5,367 nucleotides of DNA. Origin: an uncultured Veillonella sp. (GTDB taxonomy: Bacteria > Bacillota > Negativicutes > Veillonellales > Veillonellaceae). Position 1 is the first letter of the stretch; every line of letters begins with the position of its first letter. Below are positions 1-5,367 of the stretch, piece by piece. The DNA is taken from NCBI GenBank assembly GCA_900552715.1, contig USAV01000111.1, positions 1 through 5,367 on the forward strand. Reading direction: 5' to 3'. The notes under the pieces are model-generated. The model saw nothing but the letters and a program-made list of their open reading frames with translations. It was not told the DNA's origin and searched no databases. Made by a program: the position numbers and the translations under genes.

Positions 1-74
1 TTTTTTTTCAAGCAGAAGACGGCATACGAGATCCTCTCTGGTCTCGTGGGCTCGGAGATGTGTATAAGAGACAG
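1..74. other. Illumina P7/Nextera adapter read-through (non-genomic contamination)
   Basis: Eight T residues (1-8) are followed by the complete P7 flow-cell sequence (9-32), an 8-base index CCTCTCTG (33-40) and the Nextera read-2 arm (41-74). The arm ends with the 19-bp Tn5 mosaic end AGATGTGTATAAGAGACAG at 56-74. The index matches Nextera i7 N708 from memory. The leading T run is what remains when reads from a short insert run through P7 into the oligo spacer. Genomic sequence therefore starts at 75. This is a library artefact at a contig end and not a transposon in the organism. Confidence 0.99.
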
Positions 75-810
75 CTCCAGCACTGACAAGTGATTTTGTA
101 TATGGGTGTACCGCTTCTTTAAGTCGTTTTGATTCGATAGTTTCTACGATTAGCCCATCTTTCATAACGATGATTCGGTCTGTTACGGCTTGTAAAAGTC
201 CAATGTCATGGCTGACGAACACATAGCCGAAGGGTTGTTCCGAATGTAGTTTTTGTAATAAGTCTAGCGCCAACTTTTGGTTCACCGCATCAAGGGCTGA
301 TGTAGGTTCATCAAAGAGTACTAGTTTTGGATGCATCAACATAATCCTTGCCAGTACTAACCGTTGCAGCTGACCACCACTTACTTCATGAGGATATTTC
401 TGAACAATAGTTTCAGGTAGATCTACATGTTTAATCCATTGGCGGATATCTTCCTTTGCAGCGGCTATATCCATAAGCCCATAGTTGATATACGGCTCTA
501 AGAGAAATGCTTCTAATTTCATCCTCGATGGAATCACCGCCAAGGGATTTTGGAACATCATCTGCATAGAGCGATATATTTCTGTATGATTTTGAATGGA
601 ATGGATTTCCTCACCAAAGAGTCGCAAGATGCCAGATGTAGGTTTTTCTAGCATGGCAATCATCCTAAGCAATGTACTTTTACCAGAACCACTACCACCA
701 GCAATACCTACGCGTTCATTGGGATCCACGGAAAAGGATACGTTATCAACGGCATGGACCGTATGATTGTGGTTCGTATATTGTTTACATATATTCTCGA
801 GTTGAATCAT
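75..810 (-). CDS. ABC transporter ATP-binding protein, NikE/DppF-like, 3' end cut off
   Basis: This is the second motor ATPase of the importer; it hydrolyses ATP at the cytoplasmic face to drive uptake. The 245 genomic codons begin MIQLENICKQY. They contain a Walker A GGSGSGKST (residues 38-46), Q-loop FQNP (Q87), signature VSGGQ (143-147), Walker B LVLFDEP (163-169), D-loop SALD (171-174) and switch His201 in VSHD. The sequence near the break, HPYTKSL (235-241), is typical of the family's C-terminus, so probably only some 5-25 residues are missing. The ATG lies 1 nt after the stop of the upstream ATPase gene, with AAAGTGGTG (815-823) as a modest ribosome binding site. The common Glu in Walker A (GESGSGKST) is Gly here, which should be tolerated. 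The frame stays open through the adapter to base 1, so codons 246-270 are artificial. Family assignment is firm; the substrate is not. Confidence 0.93.
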
Positions 811-811
811 A

Positions 812-1579
812 CTACACCACTTTCATTACGGAATCTAACAAAATACGAGTATACTCATCTTTTGGATGAGTCATGACCTCTTCAGTAGAGCCTACTTCAA
901 CGAGTTGCCCCTTATTCATAACCCCAATCCTATTGGCAATGCGCGCCGCCGCCTTGATATTATGGGTTACAATTATCACCGTTGCCCCAAGAGCCTGTGT
1001 TACCTCTTTCATAAGATCCAATACAGAGGCTTGCACGAGCATATCTAAGGCACTAGTCGGTTCGTCAGCAAATACGATGCTCGGCTTCAAGATGAGGCTT
1101 AAAGCTATTGCCAATCGCTGCTGCATGCCACCGCTCAATTGGAACGGATAGGACTGCAAGATACGCTCTCCGTCAGTTAAGTGAACAAGATTAAGCATAT
1201 CTATAACGCGGCTTACATCATAGCTTTCACCATGAGCACGGAACAAATCATTAAAGTGATTTTCTACGGTGCGATTTGGATTTAGATAGGCGCTGGGATT
1301 TTGAAAGATCATAGAAATCTTCGTGCCCCGCAATTGTCGCCAATCACCATCACTCAATGTAGAAACATCGGTTCCGTTTAGCAAAATTTGGCCGCTAATG
1401 GTAGCTTGTTTCAACATGCCAAAAGCGGCACGAACTAATGTAGATTTACCAGAGCCACTTTCACCAACGATGGCAAAGACCTCACCAGTGGGCACGGAGA
1501 AGGATACATTACGCACCGCCTCTTCCGCACCATATGAAATTGTAACCTTATCAAATACGATACAATCAGATTTATTCAA
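812..1579 (-). CDS. ABC transporter ATP-binding protein, NikD/DppD-like
   Basis: This is the first motor ATPase, expected to pair with the product of the next gene as a heterodimer. The 255 residues show Walker A GESGSGKST (39-47), Q-loop MIFQNP (Q93), signature LSGGM (148-152), Walker B IVFADE (168-173), D-loop SALD (176-179) and switch His206 in VTHN. It stops shortly after HPKDEYTRILLDS and lacks the long C-terminal extension of OppD/DppD proteins (about 330 residues). Its length is close to E. coli NikD (254), which favours the nickel/metallophore branch by inference. The start is TTG at 1577-1579, 8 nt inside the end of the binding-protein gene, with AAAGGA 8 nt upstream. I see no in-frame ATG that would keep the N-terminal beta strand (CIVFDKVTISYG). 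The ribosome that finishes the binding protein can restart here, so the two are probably translationally coupled. Confidence 0.95.
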   Translation of the reverse strand: MNKSDCIVFDKVTISYGAEEAVRNVSFSVPTGEVFAIVGESGSGKSTLVRAAFGMLKQATISGQILLNGTDVSTLSDGDWRQLRGTKISMIFQNPSAYLNPNRTVENHFNDLFRAHGESYDVSRVIDMLNLVHLTDGERILQSYPFQLSGGMQQRLAIALSLILKPSIVFADEPTSALDMLVQASVLDLMKEVTQALGATVIIVTHNIKAAARIANRIGVMNKGQLVEVGSTEEVMTHPKDEYTRILLDSVMKVV

Positions 1580-3086
1580 TAGTAGAATCCTTTGTTAATA
1601 AGTAGTAATCGATTGGATGTACCGGTACATTTTTAACCTTATTAGTGGATACAACTGTTGCACTTGGATACAACAAATAGATATCTGCTACGTCATCAAC
1701 TAAGATTTGTTGCGCTTGTTTTGTAATATTAGAGCGTTCGTTTTGATCAAATGTTACGGACAATTGGTCGATTAACGCATCTACTTGAGGGTTAGAGTAG
1801 CCACCAACGTTTGATTTCGCACCAGTTTTGTAGAATAAGCTGAGGAACCAATAAGGATCATTTGTAGACATGGTAATAACATTACGTTCTACCAAGTCAA
1901 AACCATCTGTACCTAGTGTATCCACTTCATCAGGGCTTTGTAATTTCTTAAGCGTTACATTGATACCCGCTTGTTTCAATTCTTGTTGAATTTCTTCGTA
2001 CATACTAGTGTCTTTACCCCAAACAGCTAATGTTAGAGATAATTCTTTACCATCTTTAGCATACACACCATTTGCATTTTTAGCATAGCCAGCTTGTGTT
2101 AAGATTTGGTCCGCTTTAGCTACATCAGTTGTCGCTTTGTTAGCGATTGTATCGTAACCTAGGTTTGCAGAAGGTGGGAATGGTGCTGCACCTGGTGTGG
2201 AACCATTACCGATGATTTTCGCCATGGAATCATAGTTAATGATATGAGCTACTGCATTACGTACATCTTTATCATGTAATGGAGATGCTGCAGTTTGGTT
2301 CATTTTTAACATGAACACACGAACGCCAGAGATATCTTGGATATTGAAACCATCTTTAAACAAGCTACGGTTAGCAGAGTCCACCTTTTGGATGACGTCA
2401 ACGTCTTTAGATTGCAATGCCATCGCACGTTTATTGTTGTCTTCGATGTCTTTTACTGTTACAGAATCAAGACCTGGTTTGCCGCCCCAGTAATCTGCAA
2501 AGGCTTCTAGTTCAATGGTTTCACCCTTTGTGAAAGATTTAATTTTATAAGGGCCTGTAAGAACTGGTTTTGTTGCCACGTCCTTAAGATCCGCTGTATC
2601 CATGATGACAAACGCAGGTTCTGTTAAGCTAGACAACAAGGAGCCATTAGGCTCTGTTGTTTTGATAATCAAGTTTTGACCATCTACGGTAATGGACTCG
2701 ATTTTTACAGCTTTTGCGGAACGAGCACTTTGTTTCATAGTGTACTCGATGGACTCTTTTACCTTTTGTGGCGTCATAGGTGTACCGTTTTGGAATTTTA
2801 CATTTTCACGGATATGAAATTTCCATGTAGTAGGGTCCACATTTTCCCAAGAATCCGCTAATTGTGGGGCAAATTTCATGTCGGGAGTAACAACAGCTAA
2901 TGTTTCGCCAGCACCGATACGAGTCAATGTCCACGCATCCCATTCGTGTGTTGGGTCTAATGTTTCACCAAACCAATACAGACCAACATTCATGTGTTTT
3001 CCTTGCTTAGCCGTATCACTGCCACACCCCGTCAAGAGGGCCACCATGGACAACACGGCTAAACATACTAATAACCAACGTTTCAT
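1572..3086 (-). CDS. Extracellular solute-binding lipoprotein, family 5 (nickel/peptide/opine type, NikA-like)
   Basis: This is the high-affinity receptor of the importer, which captures ligand outside the cytoplasmic membrane and delivers it to the permeases. The 504-residue protein starts with a lipoprotein signal peptide: MKRW, a hydrophobic stretch (5-19), then lipobox LTGC with Cys21 as the lipidated residue. The mature part shows family 5 landmarks: LAVVTPDMKFAPQLADSW, WKFHIRENVKFQNGTPMTPQ, TGPYKIKSF, the YWGG segment, and RNAVAHIINYDSMAKII. The length is near E. coli NikA (524). The N-terminal motif GLYWFGETLDP (35-45), followed by a Trp-rich stretch with His47, resembles predicted nickel-binding members by memory, but I cannot align the ligand residues. 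A strong AAAGGAG lies 5 nt before the ATG. It is the third gene of the operon, whereas the receptor comes first in E. coli nik. Peptides, opine-type metallophores or heme precursors remain alternatives. Confidence 0.93.
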   Translation of the reverse strand: MKRWLLVCLAVLSMVALLTGCGSDTAKQGKHMNVGLYWFGETLDPTHEWDAWTLTRIGAGETLAVVTPDMKFAPQLADSWENVDPTTWKFHIRENVKFQNGTPMTPQKVKESIEYTMKQSARSAKAVKIESITVDGQNLIIKTTEPNGSLLSSLTEPAFVIMDTADLKDVATKPVLTGPYKIKSFTKGETIELEAFADYWGGKPGLDSVTVKDIEDNNKRAMALQSKDVDVIQKVDSANRSLFKDGFNIQDISGVRVFMLKMNQTAASPLHDKDVRNAVAHIINYDSMAKIIGNGSTPGAAPFPPSANLGYDTIANKATTDVAKADQILTQAGYAKNANGVYAKDGKELSLTLAVWGKDTSMYEEIQQELKQAGINVTLKKLQSPDEVDTLGTDGFDLVERNVITMSTNDPYWFLSLFYKTGAKSNVGGYSNPQVDALIDQLSVTFDQNERSNITKQAQQILVDDVADIYLLYPSATVVSTNKVKNVPVHPIDYYLLTKDSTIE

Positions 3087-3152
3087 ACTTTCTCCTTTAA
3101 AAATACATCGCCCACTAGGGCTTTCACCATAAAAAATCTATACAAAGCGCAG
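3087..3152 (-). other. 66-nt intergenic gap with small stem, before the binding-protein gene
   Basis: This is the only sizeable gap inside the operon. It holds a GC-rich stem GCCC-ACTA-GGGC (3110-3121) and then the AAAGGAG of the binding-protein gene. The stem is short and not directly followed by a T run, so it is not a convincing terminator. Such a structure could shield or punctuate the mRNA so that the receptor is made in excess over the permeases; that role is inference. Confidence 0.35.
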
Positions 3153-3962
3153 TTAACGAGATACATCGAGGGCATCGCGCAACGCATCGCCAATATAGTT
3201 GAATAAAACAACAGTAATAAAAATGGCAAGCCCTGGATAGATCAATAGCCACGGTGCCGTTTGTAGGAAATCTCGGGAACTTAATAAGATTGTGCCCCAC
3301 TCTGGATCTGGCGGTTGTACACCAATACCGATAAGCGAGAAACTTGCCACCAAGATGATAGCGTCACCGAGATGTTGAATGATTACAATCAATAGGGATG
3401 GCAGTACATTTGGCAAAATGTATCGCCACAGGATGCGCAGATTTGATGCGCCCGACATGCGAGCGAAGGTAATGTACTCCGCGTGACGTTCAATCTGTAC
3501 AAGACCACGTGTAATGCGCGCATATTCCGCCCATTTTGTAATACACAAGGAAATAATGACATTCGGAATGCTAGGTCCCATGATACCGATGAACGCGATG
3601 GCAATCACCATATTCGGAAACCCTAACACCAAATCAATCAAGCGAGATAGCCAGCGGTCAATACGAGGCGTAGAAAATCCTGCCAAGCCACCGATGACAA
3701 TACCGATGGCCCCACTAATGCCAATGATGGTGAAAGCAATCCCTAAAGAGGCTTTACCGCCATAAAGGATGCGAGACCACACATCACGGCCCAGCTGATC
3801 AGTGCCTAATAAGTGCGTGCTACTAATATCTTGCAACCGGTCTGCCACATTCGTAGCCTCTGGATTAAATGGAGCTATGTATGGAGCACAGAGGAATACT
3901 AAAATCCATAAAGTTGCTAAGACTAACATAATGTATAAGGTGTACGGCTTTTGTCTATTCAT
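3153..3962 (-). CDS. ABC transporter permease, NikC/DppC-like
   Basis: This is one of two inner-membrane subunits forming the translocation channel. The 269 residues have a first membrane helix (about 10-31), then the family hallmark HLLGTDQLGRDVWSRILYG (50-68) and a binding-protein-dependent transport domain with about five more hydrophobic segments. The cytoplasmic EAA loop, which docks onto an ATPase, is at about 162-186 (EYITFARMSGAS then YILPNV). The conserved ending FNYIGDALRDALD is present. E. coli NikC has 277 residues. The ATG overlaps the last 8 nt of the upstream permease gene and has a near-perfect AAGGAGG (3968-3974) 5 nt upstream, so the start is secure. The family also includes DppC and OppC; OppC proteins are usually longer at the N-terminus. 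Confidence 0.95.
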   Translation of the reverse strand: MNRQKPYTLYIMLVLATLWILVFLCAPYIAPFNPEATNVADRLQDISSTHLLGTDQLGRDVWSRILYGGKASLGIAFTIIGISGAIGIVIGGLAGFSTPRIDRWLSRLIDLVLGFPNMVIAIAFIGIMGPSIPNVIISLCITKWAEYARITRGLVQIERHAEYITFARMSGASNLRILWRYILPNVLPSLLIVIIQHLGDAIILVASFSLIGIGVQPPDPEWGTILLSSRDFLQTAPWLLIYPGLAIFITVVLFNYIGDALRDALDVSR

Positions 3963-4905
3963 AAGAGCCTCCTTGTATAGCGGCCCTTCGTTTAGGGTTT
4001 AGCCAATAACTCAATGCATCAATGATGATATTGATAATAATGAACACCAATGTAATCCAAATGATATAGCCCTGCATCAATACAAAGTCTCGCGCCATAA
4101 TGCCTTGTACCATCATGTACCCAATACCCTTGATGGCGAATACTGTTTCAATAACAGCAGAGCCACCAAGCATAGCGCCCATCGTTACGCCCATCATAGG
4201 CAATAACATCAGTCCTACATGAGGGAATATATATCGAGTAAATACCATCCACTCTGGTAAGCCTAATGCACGCGCCCCTTGTACGAAGGGACGCCTGGAT
4301 ATCTCTAAAATAGCATTACGCAAGCGACGGATATATAGTCCACATAGCCATAGAGCTAATGTAACAGCTGGCAATATATAAGCAGAGAAACCATTTGTGT
4401 TCGTTACTGATACAATCTGTAATTTAACGCCAAATAAGTAGAGCAACAATAACCCCACCCAGAAGCTAGGAATCGCTAAGGCTAGAAACGTCAATAATCG
4501 TACACCATGATCCACCCATGAATCCTTGTACTTGGCGGACAGCATCCCTAGTGGAATGGTCACTACAATTCCCATGACAAGTGCTAGTGATACGAGGCCC
4601 AATGTATTAGGCAAGGCCCCCGATAACAATGTGATTACCGGCATTGAATACAGGATCGATTCCCCAAAATCACCCCGTACAATTTGTCCAAGCCAACGCA
4701 CATACTGTTGCCACCACGGATCATTGAGACCTAATTGTTCTCTTAATTGAGCCACCAACACCGGATCAGGCGTGGCACCCACGAGATTAAATTTCATTGC
4801 CACCGGGTCGATAGGAGATAATTTTATCAATACAAATGTACCAATAGTAACTACCAATAAAATACCTACAATACTCGCCAAACGCTGTAGTATTAATCGA
4901 TACAA
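3955..4905 (-). CDS. ABC transporter permease, NikB/DppB-like (TTG start preferred)
   Basis: This is the first gene of the operon and the second channel subunit. From the TTG at 4903-4905 the product is 316 residues, beginning (M)YRLILQRLASIVG, the usual start of this family (E. coli NikB has 314). Landmarks are LGLNDPWWQQYVRWLGQIVRGDFGES in the first external loop, an EAA loop with ARALGLPEWMVFTRYIFPHV, and the C-terminal block IKGIGYMMVQGIMARDFVLMQG, ending with a last helix before SYWLNPKRR. AAAGGAGGT lies at 4916-4924, 10 nt before the TTG, a longer spacing than at the other genes. An in-frame ATG at 4972-4974 would add 23 residues (MDVHIIATIKVYSF...) but would bypass this ribosome binding site and sit almost at the predicted transcription start. 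A better spaced ATG (4908-4910) is out of frame. Function is confident; the start is moderately so. Confidence 0.93.
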   Translation of the reverse strand: MYRLILQRLASIVGILLVVTIGTFVLIKLSPIDPVAMKFNLVGATPDPVLVAQLREQLGLNDPWWQQYVRWLGQIVRGDFGESILYSMPVITLLSGALPNTLGLVSLALVMGIVVTIPLGMLSAKYKDSWVDHGVRLLTFLALAIPSFWVGLLLLYLFGVKLQIVSVTNTNGFSAYILPAVTLALWLCGLYIRRLRNAILEISRRPFVQGARALGLPEWMVFTRYIFPHVGLMLLPMMGVTMGAMLGGSAVIETVFAIKGIGYMMVQGIMARDFVLMQGYIIWITLVFIIINIIIDALSYWLNPKRRAAIQGGSYE

Positions 4906-4915
4906 TCCATCACCT

Positions 4916-4924
4916 ACCTCCTTT
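4916..4924 (-). promoter_or_regulatory. Shine-Dalgarno AAAGGAGGT before the first permease gene
   Basis: A near-complete anti-16S match on the minus strand fixes translation start close to 4903-4910 rather than at 4974. It is 10 nt from the in-frame TTG (4903-4905) and 5 nt from an ATG (4908-4910) that is out of frame and meets a stop after five codons. Confidence 0.8.
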
Positions 4925-4948
4925 ATCACTAAGAAACTATATACCTTT

Positions 4949-4957
4949 ATTGTAGCA
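4949..4957 (-). promoter_or_regulatory. Possible second promoter (extended -10)
   Basis: TGCTACAAT on the minus strand fits an extended -10 element (TGn plus TACAAT, 5 of 6). The nearest -35-like hexamer, TATACA, is 19 nt upstream. Initiation near 4942 would leave about 37 nt before the TTG start and would place the 4972-4974 ATG outside the mRNA. It is weaker evidence than the TATAAT further upstream. Confidence 0.25.
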
Positions 4958-4975
4958 ATAATATGCACATCCATG

Positions 4976-4993
4976 TATACCCATCCAGGTATA
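4976..4993. repeat. Inverted repeat TATACC-N6-GGTATA at the predicted transcription start
   Basis: The arms TATACC (4976-4981) and GGTATA (4988-4993) are perfect inverted copies with a 6-nt spacer. The dyad begins at the last base of the -10 box and covers the predicted start of transcription, a normal place for a repressor operator. It does not match the E. coli NikR site (GTATGA-N16-TCATAC). A short hairpin at the 5' end of the mRNA is an alternative. Confidence 0.4.
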
Positions 4994-5023
4994 TTATAAC
5001 TATTCTCATTATGAAAGTTTCAC
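4993..5023 (-). promoter_or_regulatory. Candidate sigma-70-type promoter of the transporter operon
   Basis: The minus strand carries a perfect TATAAT (4993-4998). The best upstream match to TTGACA is GTGAAA (5018-5023; 4 of 6) at a long 19-nt spacing, so the -35 element is weak and an activator or a flexible spacer may matter. Initiation near 4986 would give a leader of about 80 nt before the TTG of the first permease gene. It is the only intergenic region upstream of the five genes, just past the terminator of the previous gene. Confidence 0.5.
4995..5013 (-). promoter_or_regulatory. Fur-box-like operator overlapping the -10 box
   Basis: The minus-strand 19-mer CATAATGAGAATAGTTATA matches the classical Fur consensus GATAATGATAATCATTATC at 14 of 19 positions. 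In the 7-1-7 form (TGATAAT, N, ATTATCA) it matches 11 of 14. It covers the promoter spacer and most of the -10 box, where a bound repressor would block RNA polymerase. If real, the importer would be induced when iron (or the metal sensed by a Fur-family protein) is scarce. The AT-rich background makes chance matches common. Confidence 0.4.
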
Positions 5024-5029
5024 ATAACG

Positions 5030-5060
5030 AAAAAACAGCCCCTCATACGAGGAGCTGTTT
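5030..5060 (-). terminator. Rho-independent terminator of the right-edge gene
   Basis: Read on the minus strand, a 12-bp stem with a 4-nt loop (5033-5060: AAACAGCTCCTC, GTAT, GAGGGGCTGTTT) runs into a T tract (complement of 5030-5035). The central position is a U-G wobble in minus-strand RNA but a C-A mismatch in plus-strand RNA, and only the minus strand has the T run. It therefore works right to left, ending transcription from the gene that stops at 5143 and insulating the transporter promoter just beyond it. Confidence 0.85.
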
Positions 5061-5079
5061 ATATAAAACCCTTACATTT

Positions 5080-5108
5080 CATGCGAGTACTGCACTGTAG
5101 ATCGCATG
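5080..5108 (-). repeat. Inverted repeat in the 3' UTR of the right-edge gene
   Basis: CATGCGA (5080-5086) and TCGCATG (5102-5108) are perfect inverted copies separated by 15 nt. Within the spacer a further TAC/GTA pairing can form. There is no T run directly after it on either strand, so it is not a canonical terminator. It could be an RNA stem ahead of the real terminator, protecting the mRNA 3' end, or a DNA dyad for a regulator. The 82-nt stretch 5061-5142 holds nothing else I can identify. Confidence 0.5.
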
Positions 5109-5142
5109 CCATTCCATCAAGAATAGTTTGTATCAGGCTGTA

Positions 5143-5367
5143 TTATTTCATATGTGATTTTGGTGCAACTGTATTAGCAATGATCGCTTTTGCCATATCG
5201 CGATTGACAGGACGTTCAAAGTACATCGCGTGGTTTTGACCATCTTTTGTCCAACCAGCGAAGTATACCATTTTTTCGCCACCTTTGAAAGTAACCTTTG
5301 TACCGTTTACCTTTTCTGTAGCTGTAACGCGATAATCCTTATGATTACCACTGATATCACCTTTTGT
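5143..5367 (-). CDS. C-terminal fragment of an unrecognised protein (5' end outside window)
   Basis: This is an open frame of 74 residues plus TAA, entering from the right edge on the minus strand; the start is not in the window. I do not recognise the family. The fragment reads TKGDISGNHKDYRVTATEKV, continues with alternating hydrophobic and polar residues (VTFKGGEKMVYFAGWTKDGQ, HAMYFERP), which look like beta strands, and ends in a short helix-like stretch RDMAKAIIANTVAP before the basic tail KSHMK. There is no cysteine and no membrane segment in the visible part. A beta-rich secreted or envelope protein is possible but is inference only. It is real by codon pattern and because a matching terminator follows at 5030-5060. 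It is a separate transcription unit upstream of the transporter operon. Confidence 0.8.
   Translation of the reverse strand, partial: TKGDISGNHKDYRVTATEKVNGTKVTFKGGEKMVYFAGWTKDGQNHAMYFERPVNRDMAKAIIANTVAPKSHMK

Noticed and set aside
56..74. Tn5 mosaic end as evidence of a transposon insertion
   Set aside because: It is directly joined to the P7 primer and index, so it is a library construction sequence.
873..1151. Plus-strand open frames opposite the ATPase, receptor and permease genes (for example 873-1151, 1323-1598, 2878-3132, 3514-3765)
   Set aside because: They lie wholly or largely antisense to conserved genes with clear motifs, show no family features and have no convincing ribosome binding sites.
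3110..3121. GCCC-ACTA-GGGC stem as a terminator inside the operon
   Set aside because: The stem is only 4 bp and the nearest T-rich stretch on the minus strand starts several bases later.
3084..3131. A 15-codon minus-strand mini-frame (MVKALVGDVFLKEKV) whose TGA overlaps the ATG of the binding-protein gene
   Set aside because: It has no ribosome binding site of its own, its end simply spans the binding-protein gene's Shine-Dalgarno, and an overlap of this kind over 48 nt is easily chance.
4906..4974. ATG at 4972-4974 as the start of the first permease gene
   Set aside because: It adds 23 residues absent from usual family lengths, ignores the strong Shine-Dalgarno at 4916-4924 and lies only about 12 nt from the predicted transcription start. 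Kept only as an alternative.

Overview
The window is the end of a short-read contig. Bases 1-74 are not genomic: they are an Illumina P7 / Nextera adapter with its index. The genomic sequence (75-5367) is AT-leaning by eye, with compact, overlapping genes, strong AGGAGG-type ribosome binding sites, a lipoprotein signal peptide and two TTG starts. This suggests a low-GC Firmicutes-type bacterium. A member of the Negativicutes such as Veillonella is my best guess, but it rests on general impression and not on a marker gene.

Everything identifiable is on the minus strand, so transcription runs right to left. At the right edge (5143-5367) is the C-terminal part of an unrecognised protein. Its 3' untranslated region carries a dyad (5080-5108) and a good rho-independent terminator (5030-5060). 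Next comes a control region (about 4906-5029) with a TATAAT -10 box, an overlapping Fur-box-like sequence, a second inverted repeat, and a possible second promoter.

From there runs one operon of five genes for a complete ABC importer of the peptide/nickel/opine (PepT, NikABCDE/DppABCDF) family. The order is inner-membrane permease 1 (3955-4905), permease 2 (3153-3962), lipoprotein substrate-binding protein (1572-3086), ATPase 1 (812-1579) and ATPase 2 (75-810, cut by the adapter). Two junctions overlap by exactly 8 nt, one has a 1-nt gap, and only the binding protein is preceded by a longer gap (66 nt). The binding protein captures the ligand outside the membrane, the two permeases form the channel, and the two ATPases form the motor.

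Protein lengths (316, 269, 504, 255 and at least 245 residues) match the nickel/metallophore branch better than the oligopeptide branch, whose ATPases are longer. The Fur-like site agrees with a metal or metal-chelate substrate, but the substrate is not proven. No mobile element, CRISPR array, RNA gene or clearly new system is visible. The points most worth a second look are the promoter architecture, the odd start region of the first permease gene, and the adapter that would corrupt annotation of the last gene.
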